From IMG/VR virus record IMGVR_UViG_3300047586_000100, positions 1 through 22,409 of that record: DNA of 22,409 nucleotides. One strand, 5' to 3'. The notes under the pieces are model-generated. The model ran no database searches. It was given only the letters and a program-made list of their open reading frames with translations, and was not told the DNA's origin. Source of the stretch: a virus. How positions within the stretch are numbered: position 1 is the first letter of the stretch; each line of letters opens with the position of its first letter. Shown one piece after another: positions 13,751 through 20,947 of the stretch. The translations under genes were made by a program, and so were the position numbers.

Positions 13751-15808
13751 CTACCGGGCAGGGGCGAGATCGCAGATGCAGCGATCGTGGATCGGAGCGT
13801 GATGGACGTTGGACTCGGGGACCAGCGGCTCGTCTGCGCCGTCGGCCTCGAATGGCTGGCCCTTGGCCAGGAAGGGCTCGTCGATGGCGCGCACCTGCCC
13901 ATGCAGCGCCGTGCAGTAGGGGCAGGAGTCACGAGCGACCCAGGACACGTTTCGGATCCCGGAGCCGCGCCAGGCTTGGCGCGTGATCGCCCCGGCGGCG
14001 CGCGTTGACTCGTCGGCAGCCTGTGAGGCCGGCCGCCAGCTGGCCCAGTCGTCGAATTGTGCCTGGAGAGCCTCGACCGGGTCCGCTGCGGTCGTCGCAG
14101 CGTCGGCCATGACGCCCGCCAGCGCGCCGCGCGAGCGACGGCACCAGCCGGCGCTGGCATCGGTGAGATAGCCCGTGAGCATCGAGCGGACGCCATCGGT
14201 GACGTCGGGCGCCTGGGCGTTGATCTCGTCGGCGGCGTCCGCGCCGATCGCGTCGCCGTAGCTGTCCAGGGCCGGCCGGAGAGCCCGCGCGACATAGTCG
14301 CCGTGGCTGTCCGCCGCGTAGAAGGCGTCGAGCCAGTCGCCGAAGTCACCGGCGCCGCGGGAGCCGAACGACTTGCGCGCCTGGCGCATGACGTCGGCCT
14401 CTTCGCGCCGAAGAGAGCGGCCGTAGGCGTCCGCGAAGAGCGGGCGGTAGGCGTCGCGGAGGCGGCCGCGGGCCACGGCGTTCCGCGCGGAACGCTGCGA
14501 GCGGCCGCCGTTCGGGTTGACCTGGTCGCCTGGCTCCTTGGGCTGCGGCGGAGTTCCGGAGCCGACATCGACGCTGTCGACCGGGACGTAGTTCAGCGGC
14601 ACGAAGTACCTGGTGCCCTGGTCGCCTGGGAGTGGATTCTCGTCCTCGTCCTCGAGGGCATCGTTCGCATTTTTGGCCCCCATCTGCCAGGCAACCTGGT
14701 GGGTCTCCCAACGCGTCTTGTCATCGCCGCGGAGGAGGGCCGCCATCTGGTGCCGCGTGAAGTAGCGGCCGGTGCCCGGCAGGAGATCCTTGTCGGCCTG
14801 CTTCTCCCAGCGGACGCACCAGGGCCGCATGGTGAACTTGGTGTAGTCGAGCGACTCGGTCGCGCTGGTGCTCCCCGTTTCCTTGGTGAGCTCGGCGAGC
14901 ATGTGCGGCGGCATCCGGAACATCCGGGCCACTTCGTTGAGCTGGAAGGTCCGGGTCTGGAGGAACTGCGCGTCCTCGGGCGGGACGCCGACCTCAGTGA
15001 CTGACAGCCCCTCCTCGAGCACGGCCACCCGCTGGGCATTCGTGAGGCCCTTGTGACGGTCTTCCCAGTCCTCGCGCAGATCTGCCTTCGCAGTCTTGGA
15101 CAGATGGCCGGGGTGCGTCAGAACGACGCCAGGGCGGGCGTCGTTGCCAAAGAAGCGACCGCCGAACTCCTCGGTCGCCATGGCCAAGCCGACCGCCTCA
15201 CGTGCCAGGTGGATCGGCGAGTAACCCAGGATGCCGTCCGAGCCGAAGCCGCGAACGTGGAAGATCCGGTAGGCCGCGAAGTCCTTGATCTGGCCGCCGG
15301 GCAGGGTGTAGCGGTAGACGAGCTCGCCGGGTTTCGCCTGGCCGTCTGTGATCGCCACGTCGACGCCGTTGCGCATGACGCGCATCTTGTCCGGGCGCAG
15401 GGGCCAGAGCGCCCGCGGCCGCATACCCTGGTCCCAATCGATCTCGGCATAGCAGTTGCCGCGCAGCAGAAGGTGGCCCTGGAGCGCTTCCTTCCAGCTG
15501 ACCGAGTCCATCTCCGGATTCGGCGTCTCGAGCAGCAGGTTGTAGATCGGCAACTCGTCTGCCTGGCGCTTGCCGCGCGGTTTGAGCTGCTCGTACGTGT
15601 ACATCGGCAGCGTCGCGATGTCTTCGGAGATGTTCCGCACCGCCGCGAAGATCGCGGCAACGCCGAGCGCGTTCTCGGGTGTGACGCGGATCCCCGACGC
15701 GGTCAGATCGCCACCGCCGAAGAGCTTCTCGACCCAGTAGGCGGGCGTGCGTGGGTTGCTGACTTCGAGGCGCCAGCCGCGGGTCGCTGCTCGAGCGAAG
15801 ATGCCCAT
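13751..15808 (-). CDS. Portal protein fused to MuF-like minor head domain
   Basis: The first ~430 residues are an HK97-type portal (SGIRVTPENALGVAAIFAAV; ISEDIATLPMYTYEQL; FRMPPHMLAELTKETGSTSA), forming the DNA-translocation ring at one vertex. Residues from ~440 onward, after a Pro/Asn/Gly linker, are a helical domain ending in the MuF/SPP1 gp7-type cysteine-histidine motif: SCPYCTALHGQV, then HHAPIHDRCICD. In most phages this minor head protein is a separate gene next to portal; here both are one 685-residue chain. The ATG at 15808 has GGAGG nine bases upstream and overlaps the stop of the small membrane-protein gene by one base. The coding region includes an 18-bp palindrome at 14478-14495. 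Confidence 0.9.
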   Translation of the reverse strand: MGIFARAATRGWRLEVSNPRTPAYWVEKLFGGGDLTASGIRVTPENALGVAAIFAAVRNISEDIATLPMYTYEQLKPRGKRQADELPIYNLLLETPNPEMDSVSWKEALQGHLLLRGNCYAEIDWDQGMRPRALWPLRPDKMRVMRNGVDVAITDGQAKPGELVYRYTLPGGQIKDFAAYRIFHVRGFGSDGILGYSPIHLAREAVGLAMATEEFGGRFFGNDARPGVVLTHPGHLSKTAKADLREDWEDRHKGLTNAQRVAVLEEGLSVTEVGVPPEDAQFLQTRTFQLNEVARMFRMPPHMLAELTKETGSTSATESLDYTKFTMRPWCVRWEKQADKDLLPGTGRYFTRHQMAALLRGDDKTRWETHQVAWQMGAKNANDALEDEDENPLPGDQGTRYFVPLNYVPVDSVDVGSGTPPQPKEPGDQVNPNGGRSQRSARNAVARGRLRDAYRPLFADAYGRSLRREEADVMRQARKSFGSRGAGDFGDWLDAFYAADSHGDYVARALRPALDSYGDAIGADAADEINAQAPDVTDGVRSMLTGYLTDASAGWCRRSRGALAGVMADAATTAADPVEALQAQFDDWASWRPASQAADESTRAAGAITRQAWRGSGIRNVSWVARDSCPYCTALHGQVRAIDEPFLAKGQPFEADGADEPLVPESNVHHAPIHDRCICDLAPAR

Positions 15809-16017
15809 CAGCGCTTGCCTCCGTCATCGGTGGCGGCCCGCGAGGCCGAAACAAGGTAGGCGCCGACCAGCAGCCAGGGCAGCGCGGGATGGAACATGTT
15901 GAAGCCGACCGCGAGGCAGGCCACGCCCGCAAGGGCGAGCAGGTCAGGGATGCCGGTTCCTATGCGATGCGCGCCAGCCTTGCGGAGGCGCGCGATTGCC
16001 CGGCGGAGCCGAGCCAC
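15808..16017 (-). CDS. Small membrane protein in head module, 69 residues
   Basis: The start is a GTG three bases past the preceding stop and the end overlaps portal by one base (TGATG), so the gene is tightly embedded in the operon. An Arg/Lys-rich N-terminus (MARLRRAIARLRKAGAHRIG) precedes two close hydrophobic segments (LLALAGVACLAVGF and LPWLLVGAYLVSA), which suggests a hairpin in the membrane. The family is unknown to me. Membrane proteins between terminase and portal are unusual as virion parts, so anchoring assembly to the membrane or a late host-directed role are options. Coding is supported by the overlaps and codon bias. Confidence 0.65.
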   Translation of the reverse strand: MARLRRAIARLRKAGAHRIGTGIPDLLALAGVACLAVGFNMFHPALPWLLVGAYLVSASRAATDDGGKR

Positions 16018-16019
16018 GA

Positions 16020-16433
16020 CTACAGCTCGATGCCGTAGAAAAAGCCACTGATTGTTTCGGTCGAGACGCCCTGTGCCGTCAGGACGTTGTTCGCGGCGGC
16101 CGAGATGATGCCCGCCCCTAGCGGAACCGGGAGCGGCTGGCCCACGGGGGTGGCGGGGATCGTCAAGATCGTGGCGCCGGCTGTGTTGTCGCGGAGGGTG
16201 ATGTTGCCCGTGGCGACGCCCTGCGTGATGACGAAGCCCAGGAGACAGAACTTCTTGCCGGAGGTCGGGGTCCAGACGGTCGTCTCGTTTGTGATGACCG
16301 TCGCGGCGACCGACTTGAACACGTTGGCGCTCGGGCCGGCGTTGACGACCTCGGCGACCGTGCCGTCGCCCATATCCCTGTAGCGCTTCTTGTTTCCGGC
16401 GCCACCAATCGAGATGAGTTCGTCACCAGCCAT
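16020..16433 (-). CDS. Putative head decoration / beta-rich virion protein
   Basis: The 137-residue protein starts at an ATG with a strong ribosome site (AGGAG, 6 bases). After a polar N-terminus (ISIGGAGNKKRYRDMGDGT) it is a run of beta strands (KFCLLGFVITQGVATGNITL; ATILTIPATPVGQPLPVPLG) ending TISGFFYGIEL. There is no signal peptide or membrane segment. Such proteins occur beside portal genes in phages and are thought to be capsid decorations or spikes, but I assign no named family. It stands between large terminase and portal, where a structural gene of this type is less usual than after the capsid. Confidence 0.65.
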   Translation of the reverse strand: MAGDELISIGGAGNKKRYRDMGDGTVAEVVNAGPSANVFKSVAATVITNETTVWTPTSGKKFCLLGFVITQGVATGNITLRDNTAGATILTIPATPVGQPLPVPLGAGIISAAANNVLTAQGVSTETISGFFYGIEL

Positions 16434-16446
16434 GGTCGTCTCCTAG

Positions 16447-18045
16447 CTAGAAGGTGAAGAGGTGCTCGGTTTCGTAGATCGAGACCGTGGACGGGACGAC
16501 CGGGGCGATGGCCCACGCGTGGTAGGCACCGATCGAGCCGGCGATCGCGTCGTCGATGTGCTTGTTGCGAGCGCCACGGGGCTTCGTCAGCCGCCACGCG
16601 CGGTCGCTGATGTCCTTCTTGACGGCCGAGCCGATCTGCAAGGCGAAATCCGGATCGTCCCCGTGCTCGATCGTGCCGCCTACGATCAGGTCGTAGTAGG
16701 TCATGCAGGCTGGTCCCATGCGCGAGTCCGTCTGGGGGACCTCGATCATGTTCAGACCCTTGCCCCGCAGGATCTCGGCGCTCCGGTCGAAGCGCCAGGG
16801 GTCGTAGTAGTAAGCCGGGCCCGGTGCCATCTCGTCTGAGTCCGGCATCTGCGCGGCTGGCGCCGGGAAGAGCTCGAACAGCTCGAGCAAGTAGTTCTCG
16901 ATCGTCGCCAGATCGATCCGCCATTGATCGTGCCGCGGGTCATCGAGCGGGTAGGGGTTCATCCAGTTCTTGACGACCTGGCGGAGCTTCTCGCCGCGCT
17001 GCTGGTTGAGCATCACCGCAGTCGAGTCGTGAGTTCGCGCCGCATCGATCGCGACGTGAAGCGGTAGGTCCGGGTCCAGATCGTCGATCGTCAGCACCCG
17101 GTTGACCGAGCAGGCACCCCAAGCACCTGGCGGCAGCCAGGCCTCTTCGCTCTCGGTCCATTGGTTCAGGAAGTAGCGGCGGTAGACGTTCTCGGTCTTC
17201 TTGCCGAGCATATCGAGGTAGAACTCGGCCTGGACGCTGACCCCGAAGTTGGGGTTTGCGGCCTTGATGACCTTGAGGTCGCGGTAGTCGCAGCCCTCCG
17301 GGGCTTCGACGATGTAGGCGAAGTAGTGCGGGTCGATCAGCGTGCCCGCCAGGATCCGCTTCGCCATCTCATACTGGCGGCCGCAGATCGTCTCCTTGTT
17401 GCTGCCGGCGGTCGTGATCTGGATGATCATCGGCTGCTCGCGGGCGCCGATCCCGTTGGTCAGGATGTCCCAGACCTGCTCGCCCTTGCCGACCCACTCG
17501 TGGAGCTCGTCGATCAAGACCGCGCTGAGGTTCTTGCCGTCGTTCGTCCCGGCCGCCGCGGCCACCCGGAACATCTTCGCGCCGGGCCGGCTCGGGACCA
17601 GGATCTCGCGCTCGTAGACCTGAGCCACCGCCGACAATGGTCCGAGCGTGACCATCATCACGGCGCTGCCGAAGAGCAGGTCGGCCTGTTCGTCGCTCGC
17701 CGCGGCGCATGCGATCTTCGGGCTCGGCTCTTCGTCCGCGATCAGCAGGTAGAGTCCGATCGCCGCGATGAGGGTCGTCTTGCCCTGTTTCTTCGGGATG
17801 CTGATGTAGGCCCAGCGGATCAGCCGCTTGCCCGTGGTCGGGTCGAGCGCGAACAGCCCCAGGATGAGGAGCTTCTGCCAGACCTCGAGCAGCAGCGGCC
17901 GGCCGATCAGCGGACCGTCCGGGTGGACGCAGTTCGCTTCGATCCAGCGGATGACGCGCATCCCGCGCGTCGGCTTTGGTTCAGGCTTCGGCGTAGTCCG
18001 TGCCGATGCCGAGCTCGTCTTCTTCTTGCGACTTGCCGTTGGCAT
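16447..18045 (-). CDS. terL: Terminase large subunit
   Basis: The 532-residue packaging motor has an N-terminal ATPase and a C-terminal RNase H-like nuclease. The Walker A-like motif is PKKQGKT (84-90), Walker B is VLIDE (176-180) and the coupling motif is ITTAG (210-214). Nuclease acidic residues are visible in HVAIDAARTHD (Asp334, Asp340) and near HIDDAI (Asp498/499). The N-terminus WIEANCVHPDGPLIGRPLLL is typical of terminases of P27-type systems. The ATG at 18045 lies 65 bases inside the small subunit gene; the first 28 residues are low complexity. An alternative ATG at 17961, after the small subunit stop, would remove only these residues, so the start is uncertain. Confidence 0.95.
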   Translation of the reverse strand: MPTASRKKKTSSASARTTPKPEPKPTRGMRVIRWIEANCVHPDGPLIGRPLLLEVWQKLLILGLFALDPTTGKRLIRWAYISIPKKQGKTTLIAAIGLYLLIADEEPSPKIACAAASDEQADLLFGSAVMMVTLGPLSAVAQVYEREILVPSRPGAKMFRVAAAAGTNDGKNLSAVLIDELHEWVGKGEQVWDILTNGIGAREQPMIIQITTAGSNKETICGRQYEMAKRILAGTLIDPHYFAYIVEAPEGCDYRDLKVIKAANPNFGVSVQAEFYLDMLGKKTENVYRRYFLNQWTESEEAWLPPGAWGACSVNRVLTIDDLDPDLPLHVAIDAARTHDSTAVMLNQQRGEKLRQVVKNWMNPYPLDDPRHDQWRIDLATIENYLLELFELFPAPAAQMPDSDEMAPGPAYYYDPWRFDRSAEILRGKGLNMIEVPQTDSRMGPACMTYYDLIVGGTIEHGDDPDFALQIGSAVKKDISDRAWRLTKPRGARNKHIDDAIAGSIGAYHAWAIAPVVPSTVSIYETEHLFTF

Positions 18046-18532
18046 CGGGTCCGTCCACCAGTGCGTTGAGCTCGGCGGCGGTCTTCGCGCCGGCGAGCTT
18101 CTGAAGTCCGAGTCGCTGGCGTGAGGCGGGGTTCAGGCCCAGCCGGTCCTCACACCATTGGATCTCGCGGATCGCATCCTTGAGCGCGCCGTTCAGCGGG
18201 TTCAGCGTTGCCTGCCCCTTCGAGCCGGCGACGGTTCGTTTGGCGCGGCACGCTCTCCGGAGGCGCCGGCGTTCGTCCTCAGCCTCCACGAGGCGCTCGA
18301 CCGTGGCGGCGTCCGAAGGCTTCCAGAACTTCGCGATATCGCTCGACCAGAGCCGATCCCATTCGCGGAGCGAGGTCGGCATCAGCCGGTCTTCGTTCTG
18401 GCCCTTGGTCCATCTCGCCGGCGCCGCCGGCGGCCAGCCCTTCGTCTTCACGGAGAGCCCCGTGCTCGGCGGAGCCACCACCTCGAGGTGCATCCGGCCT
18501 GAGCGCTGCTTGATCGGACCGCGGAGGCCCAT
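17981..18532 (-). CDS. terS: Terminase small subunit, P27 family
   Basis: The 183-residue protein begins MGLRGPIKQRSG, the opening typical of P27-family small terminases, and has GGGAGG seven bases before the ATG. PPAAPARWTKG and REWDRLWSSDIAKFWKPSDA match the usual second segment. A long charged helical region then runs to about 120 (ERLVEAEDERRRLRRACRAK). A second helical part contains LGLNPASRQRLGL, the family's C-terminal signature. The acidic tail (SQEEDELGIGTDYAEA) overlaps the large subunit start. It recognises phage DNA and starts packaging together with the large subunit; the HNH gene just upstream is a usual partner. Confidence 0.92.
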   Translation of the reverse strand: MGLRGPIKQRSGRMHLEVVAPPSTGLSVKTKGWPPAAPARWTKGQNEDRLMPTSLREWDRLWSSDIAKFWKPSDAATVERLVEAEDERRRLRRACRAKRTVAGSKGQATLNPLNGALKDAIREIQWCEDRLGLNPASRQRLGLQKLAGAKTAAELNALVDGPDANGKSQEEDELGIGTDYAEA

Positions 18533-18552
18533 CTATCGGCCTCCCTTCGAGG

Positions 18553-18906
18553 TCAGGTCTTGGCACCGCGCGAGTCGTTCGACCAGCCGCACGTCACGCG
18601 ACAATTGCTCGGGTCATTGGTCCCGCCTTTGGAGCGCGGAACGATGTGATCGCCCGTCAGTTTCGCGGCCGGGCAAGGGTGCGGGCCGTGCCCGATCTCA
18701 AGCATCCCGGGACACCATTCGCCGTAGACCGCCAGATGCCTTCGCACTGCCGCGTCTCGGACCCGGCGCCAGTCGCTACCGAGGCCCCTGGCCGCCGCAG
18801 AGCCCCGTCGCTGGTCGATCTTCGCGTTGAGCGCCGCCTGGCACCGCCGGCAGCGGCGGCCTGTCGTGGGGCGCTTACAGCCGAGGCAGGGGTAGACGAT
18901 GGGCAT
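18553..18906 (-). CDS. HNH endonuclease next to terminase
   Basis: The 117-residue protein has an N-terminal zinc knuckle (CLGC at 7-10, CRRC at 19-22) and an HNH core at LTGDHIVPRSKGGTNDPSN (83-101), with Asp86/His87 as the metal-binding and catalytic start. The usual CxxCN end is altered: it reads C106-G-W-S-N110, so the second Cys is Ser. Cys65 and Cys78 lie earlier and might supply zinc ligands. HNH proteins encoded beside terminases are needed for DNA cleavage during packaging in HK97-like phages, which is the expected role here. The ATG lacks a clear ribosome site; it may be coupled to the small ORF that overlaps it. Confidence 0.88.
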   Translation of the reverse strand: MPIVYPCLGCKRPTTGRRCRRCQAALNAKIDQRRGSAAARGLGSDWRRVRDAAVRRHLAVYGEWCPGMLEIGHGPHPCPAAKLTGDHIVPRSKGGTNDPSNCRVTCGWSNDSRGAKT

Positions 18907-18976
18907 CGCGGTATCTTCGGACGGTTCCCCTGAGCTGGACCAGCTCGTCCAACGGGACTGCTCCGCGCTTGTTCAC
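18875..18976 (-). CDS. Possible 33-residue basic peptide
   Basis: This ORF starts at a GTG overlapping the TGA stop of the 121-residue gene (GTGA) and ends inside the start of the HNH gene, overlapping it by 32 bases. The product is basic (MNKRGAVPLDELVQLRGTVR at the N-terminus) and could form one helix. Its value may be mainly to carry ribosomes to the HNH start, which has no good ribosome site. There is no homology evidence. Confidence 0.3.
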   Translation of the reverse strand: MNKRGAVPLDELVQLRGTVRRYRDAHRLPLPRL

Positions 18977-19338
18977 CGCGTTTCCGAGCTGAGCCGCACT
19001 TTCGTGGACCATCGCAACCGGCCGAGATGTTCGAGCTCCGGCAGCAAGGCAACCACGGCCAAGAGATCCTCGGACGAGCGACCCACGACGTCGATCGTGA
19101 CGAAGCGATATGCCTCGATCTCGCGCTCGCCTTCAACCTCGCGGAGGGGCCGCTTCACGCTCATGCCCACCGTGAAGGTGGCGCGATAGTCCACATGGAA
19201 CGGCCGGCCACGCCCGGCGACCCACTCGGGCGTAATGTCCGCGGCATACCAGCCGGGGGGCAATGCGGCCTTGATCGCCGCGGCCATCTCATCGAGAGAG
19301 TCCCGGATCCCCACCTCCATCGTTTCGGGCGTGTTCAT
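18973..19338 (-). CDS. Hypothetical protein, 121 residues
   Basis: The soluble alpha/beta protein begins MNTPETMEVGIRDSLDEMAA, with GGAG about 11 bases before its ATG. A helix (DEMAAAIKAALPPGWYAADI) leads to a strand-rich middle (FHVDYRATFTVGMSVKRPLR) and a C-terminal alpha/beta part with SSEDLLAVVALLPELEHLG. No enzyme motif is visible and I do not recognise the family. It is the first gene after a 111-bp non-coding gap and may therefore lead the packaging operon. Confidence 0.68.
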   Translation of the reverse strand: MNTPETMEVGIRDSLDEMAAAIKAALPPGWYAADITPEWVAGRGRPFHVDYRATFTVGMSVKRPLREVEGEREIEAYRFVTIDVVGRSSEDLLAVVALLPELEHLGRLRWSTKVRLSSETR

Positions 19339-19449
19339 TCTGCGGGGGTCTCCTGCGGCTGGCGGGGAGTCCTTCTAGCGGCCAGCGCGTCCGACTTAGA
19401 ACCTAGCCGGCGGTTTGGGTTCAGGCCCAACGACGGGAGCCGTTACCGT
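19339..19449 (-). other. 111-bp non-coding gap before the packaging genes
   Basis: No ORF with the local codon bias crosses this interval on either strand. It holds the ribosome site of the 121-residue gene. On the minus strand there is a very weak promoter-like pair (TTGGGC at 19430-19425 and TAGGTT at 19405-19400, 19-base spacer) and a small TTGGG/CCCAA inverted repeat. It is the largest gap in the minus-strand gene series apart from the structured interval after the capsid gene, so it is the best place here for a late promoter, but the match is too poor to call. Confidence 0.3.
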
Positions 19450-19671
19450 TCAGTGCTTCGGGACGATGATACGACTTGGCGCCTCCGTTGGGGCGGTGGC
19501 TTGGGCGAAACCCTGAGAGAGCACCGCGATCAGCGCCATGCCATCGGCGACGCTCATGGGCGAGGGCAGGTCAATCATCGCGACCTCGCCGCTCGGCAGG
19601 TTGATCGTCCCTCCGAAGCGCTTCCTCGGAGCGGCGGCACGGGCGATGGCCAGATCGATGGGGTCAGACAT
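19450..19671 (-). CDS. Hypothetical protein, 73 residues
   Basis: The ATG lies 8 bases inside the end of the 43-residue membrane-peptide gene, with AGGGAAAG just upstream. The product begins MSDPIDLAIARAAAPRKRFG, then has strands GTINLPSGEVAMIDLP and one moderately hydrophobic helix (VADGMALIAVLSQGFAQ), ending IIVPKH. No family is recognised. Overlap with the upstream gene and codon bias support it. It is the last gene of the lysis-side cluster before the non-coding gap. Confidence 0.65.
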   Translation of the reverse strand: MSDPIDLAIARAAAPRKRFGGTINLPSGEVAMIDLPSPMSVADGMALIAVLSQGFAQATAPTEAPSRIIVPKH

Positions 19672-19795
19672 GAGGCTTTCCCTTCGCGATGAATGCCGCC
19701 TTGACCATCACGATGGCGATCGTCAGACCGAAGGCCAGCACGACCAGGCCGAGTGCGCCGGCGATGCACCACTGGAAGAACTCGAACGGCGTCAT
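19664..19795 (-). CDS. 43-residue single-span membrane peptide
   Basis: This small ORF starts in an ATGA overlap with the stop of the 207-residue gene and ends 8 bases inside the next gene. It encodes MTPFEFFQWCIAGALGLVVL followed by AFGLTIAIVMVKAAF and a basic tail (IAKGKPHV), so one long helix with a cytoplasmic positive end is likely. Both overlaps plus strong G/C third positions make it a convincing gene despite its size. Its function is unknown; location in the lysis-side cluster suggests a holin-related or regulatory membrane peptide. Confidence 0.65.
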   Translation of the reverse strand: MTPFEFFQWCIAGALGLVVLAFGLTIAIVMVKAAFIAKGKPHV

Positions 19796-20415
19796 CGACC
19801 GATCCTCCGGGGCTCGTACAGGTCAAACAGCGCGGCTATCGAGGCGGACAGGTAGTCAGCGAACATCTCGATCGGCCAGTTGCCGCGCGCCGCGATCACG
19901 TGCCAGTTGCCGCCCGAGCGGAGCACAGCCCAGATCGTGCGGGCGCCAAGCTCGCGAGCCGGGCGCCGGCCCCCCCCGCGGCTCATCCGAGCCAGGGCCG
20001 CGGCCAGGGGGCGGCGATAGAAACCGTCGCCATCGGTCTCGGTCTCGCTGTGCTCAATGTAACGCTCAAACGCCGGCAGGATCCGCGGCGAACCGAGAAC
20101 GGAACCGCCGACCAGCTGGTCGGGAGTGGACTGCGCCGCGCCGAGCTTCGCAGGCTCCGGGCAATTCTCGCGGTCCGGCTGGCCGAAGAAGACGCCGTCC
20201 ACGGCATGCATGCTCTCGGGTATCGGCTCTTCGGCCCAGCGATTGGCGAGCCAGATCAGCCGGCCCTCGAAGGTCACCGGGCAGCGAAGGATGGTGGTCC
20301 GCGGATAGTGCGCCGCGGAGCCGCGGACCACCTTGGAGGCATTCGCACTCGTCTCACTCGCATTCGGTGATTTGGGCGAAAGACTCTCTCGCGGCAGTGC
20401 GCGGGTGGTCAGCAT
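19792..20415 (-). CDS. Unrecognised 207-residue protein
   Basis: The ATG at 20415 follows the preceding stop by four bases but has no ribosome site, and the first ~27 residues are Ser/Asn-rich with weaker codon bias than the rest. The true start may be further in. The core looks like a globular alpha/beta protein (VTFEGRLIWLANRWAEEPIP; SMHAVDGVFFGQPDRENCPE; RTIWAVLRSGGNWHVIAARG) with a C-terminal helix (MFADYLSASIAALFDLYEP). No signal peptide or membrane span is seen. I cannot name a family. It lies between two membrane-peptide genes downstream of the peptidase. The coding DNA contains a 12-bp inverted repeat at 20293-20332. Confidence 0.68.
   Translation of the reverse strand: MLTTRALPRESLSPKSPNASETSANASKVVRGSAAHYPRTTILRCPVTFEGRLIWLANRWAEEPIPESMHAVDGVFFGQPDRENCPEPAKLGAAQSTPDQLVGGSVLGSPRILPAFERYIEHSETETDGDGFYRRPLAAALARMSRGGGRRPARELGARTIWAVLRSGGNWHVIAARGNWPIEMFADYLSASIAALFDLYEPRRIGR
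20293..20332 (-). repeat. 12-bp perfect inverted repeat inside the 207-residue gene
   Basis: GGTGGTCCGCGG (20293-20304) and its exact reverse complement (20321-20332) flank a 16-base spacer. It lies near the 5' end of the gene, around codons 28-41, and would form a very stable RNA hairpin. No T run follows on either strand. Confidence 0.55.
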
Positions 20416-20419
20416 GTCG

Positions 20420-20554
20420 TTACGCCAAGGACGAGCCGGCGAAGAACGCCAGCCCTATGGCGATGAGGTTGAAGTCAGTCCTGACGCCCAGGGCCGCGAT
20501 CACGAAGCAGATCACGGCGATGACGAGCAGGACGGCGTGGGCGTTGACGATCAT
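20420..20554 (-). CDS. 44-residue membrane peptide, two short spans
   Basis: I place the start at ATG 20554, which overlaps the stop of the holin-like gene as ATGA. The longer ORF upstream is a shadow of that gene. The product reads MIVNAHAVLLVIAVICFVIA, a short turn with ALGVRTDF, then NLIAIGLAFFAGSSLA, giving two membrane segments joined by a small charged loop. Coupling to a two-span holin-like gene and position after the peptidase suggest a second holin, an antiholin or another lysis regulator. The assignment is by context. Confidence 0.68.
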   Translation of the reverse strand: MIVNAHAVLLVIAVICFVIAALGVRTDFNLIAIGLAFFAGSSLA

Positions 20555-20940
20555 GTCTTCAGCCAGCGGCCGGCCATCTTGTCTGCGAACGCGGGCGTCA
20601 TCTTCCAAAGATCGGCCCTGGGCGGTTGGGCGCCCTTCGCAGAGGCTTGGATATACCCGAACGCGCCGAGGAACCAGCTAATGACAGCAGGGGCGACCTT
20701 CGATCGCACCAGCACAACGGCCAGAGCCATGAGGACCGGCGCGGCGATCGTGGCGAATGCCACGAGCTCGGACCAGGCCGCGGCCGGCGAGTCGGGGATG
20801 GTCCAAGCGAACGCCTTGCCCATCGCGATCAGAGTGGCGGCGAGGATCGCTACCGAGTAGCCGAGAGCCTCTCGGACGGGCGCCGGGAGACGCAGCCACG
20901 CGTTGTGGATCGTGGCGACGATGGAACCGATGGTCTTCAT
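20551..20940 (-). CDS. Holin-like two-span membrane protein
   Basis: The start at ATG 20940 (AGGAG just upstream) gives 129 residues; the ORF extending to 21150 overlaps the peptidase gene and is a shadow. The N-terminus (MKTIGSIVATIHNAWLRLPA) leads to a membrane segment LGYSVAILAATLIAMGKAF, a short loop, and a second one FATIAAPVLMALAVVLV. The C-terminal ~45 residues are polar (SAKGAQPPRADLWKMT). Two spans, a polar C-terminus and the place directly after the peptidase fit a holin that releases or activates the lysin. Holins share little sequence, so this is structural and positional inference. Confidence 0.7.
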   Translation of the reverse strand: MKTIGSIVATIHNAWLRLPAPVREALGYSVAILAATLIAMGKAFAWTIPDSPAAAWSELVAFATIAAPVLMALAVVLVRSKVAPAVISWFLGAFGYIQASAKGAQPPRADLWKMTPAFADKMAGRWLKT

Positions 20941-20947
20941 GGCTCTC

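Noticed and set aside
18657-19136. A 159-codon minus-strand ORF over the HNH gene
   Set aside because: Arg/Ser-rich shadow in another frame of both the 121-residue gene and the HNH gene.
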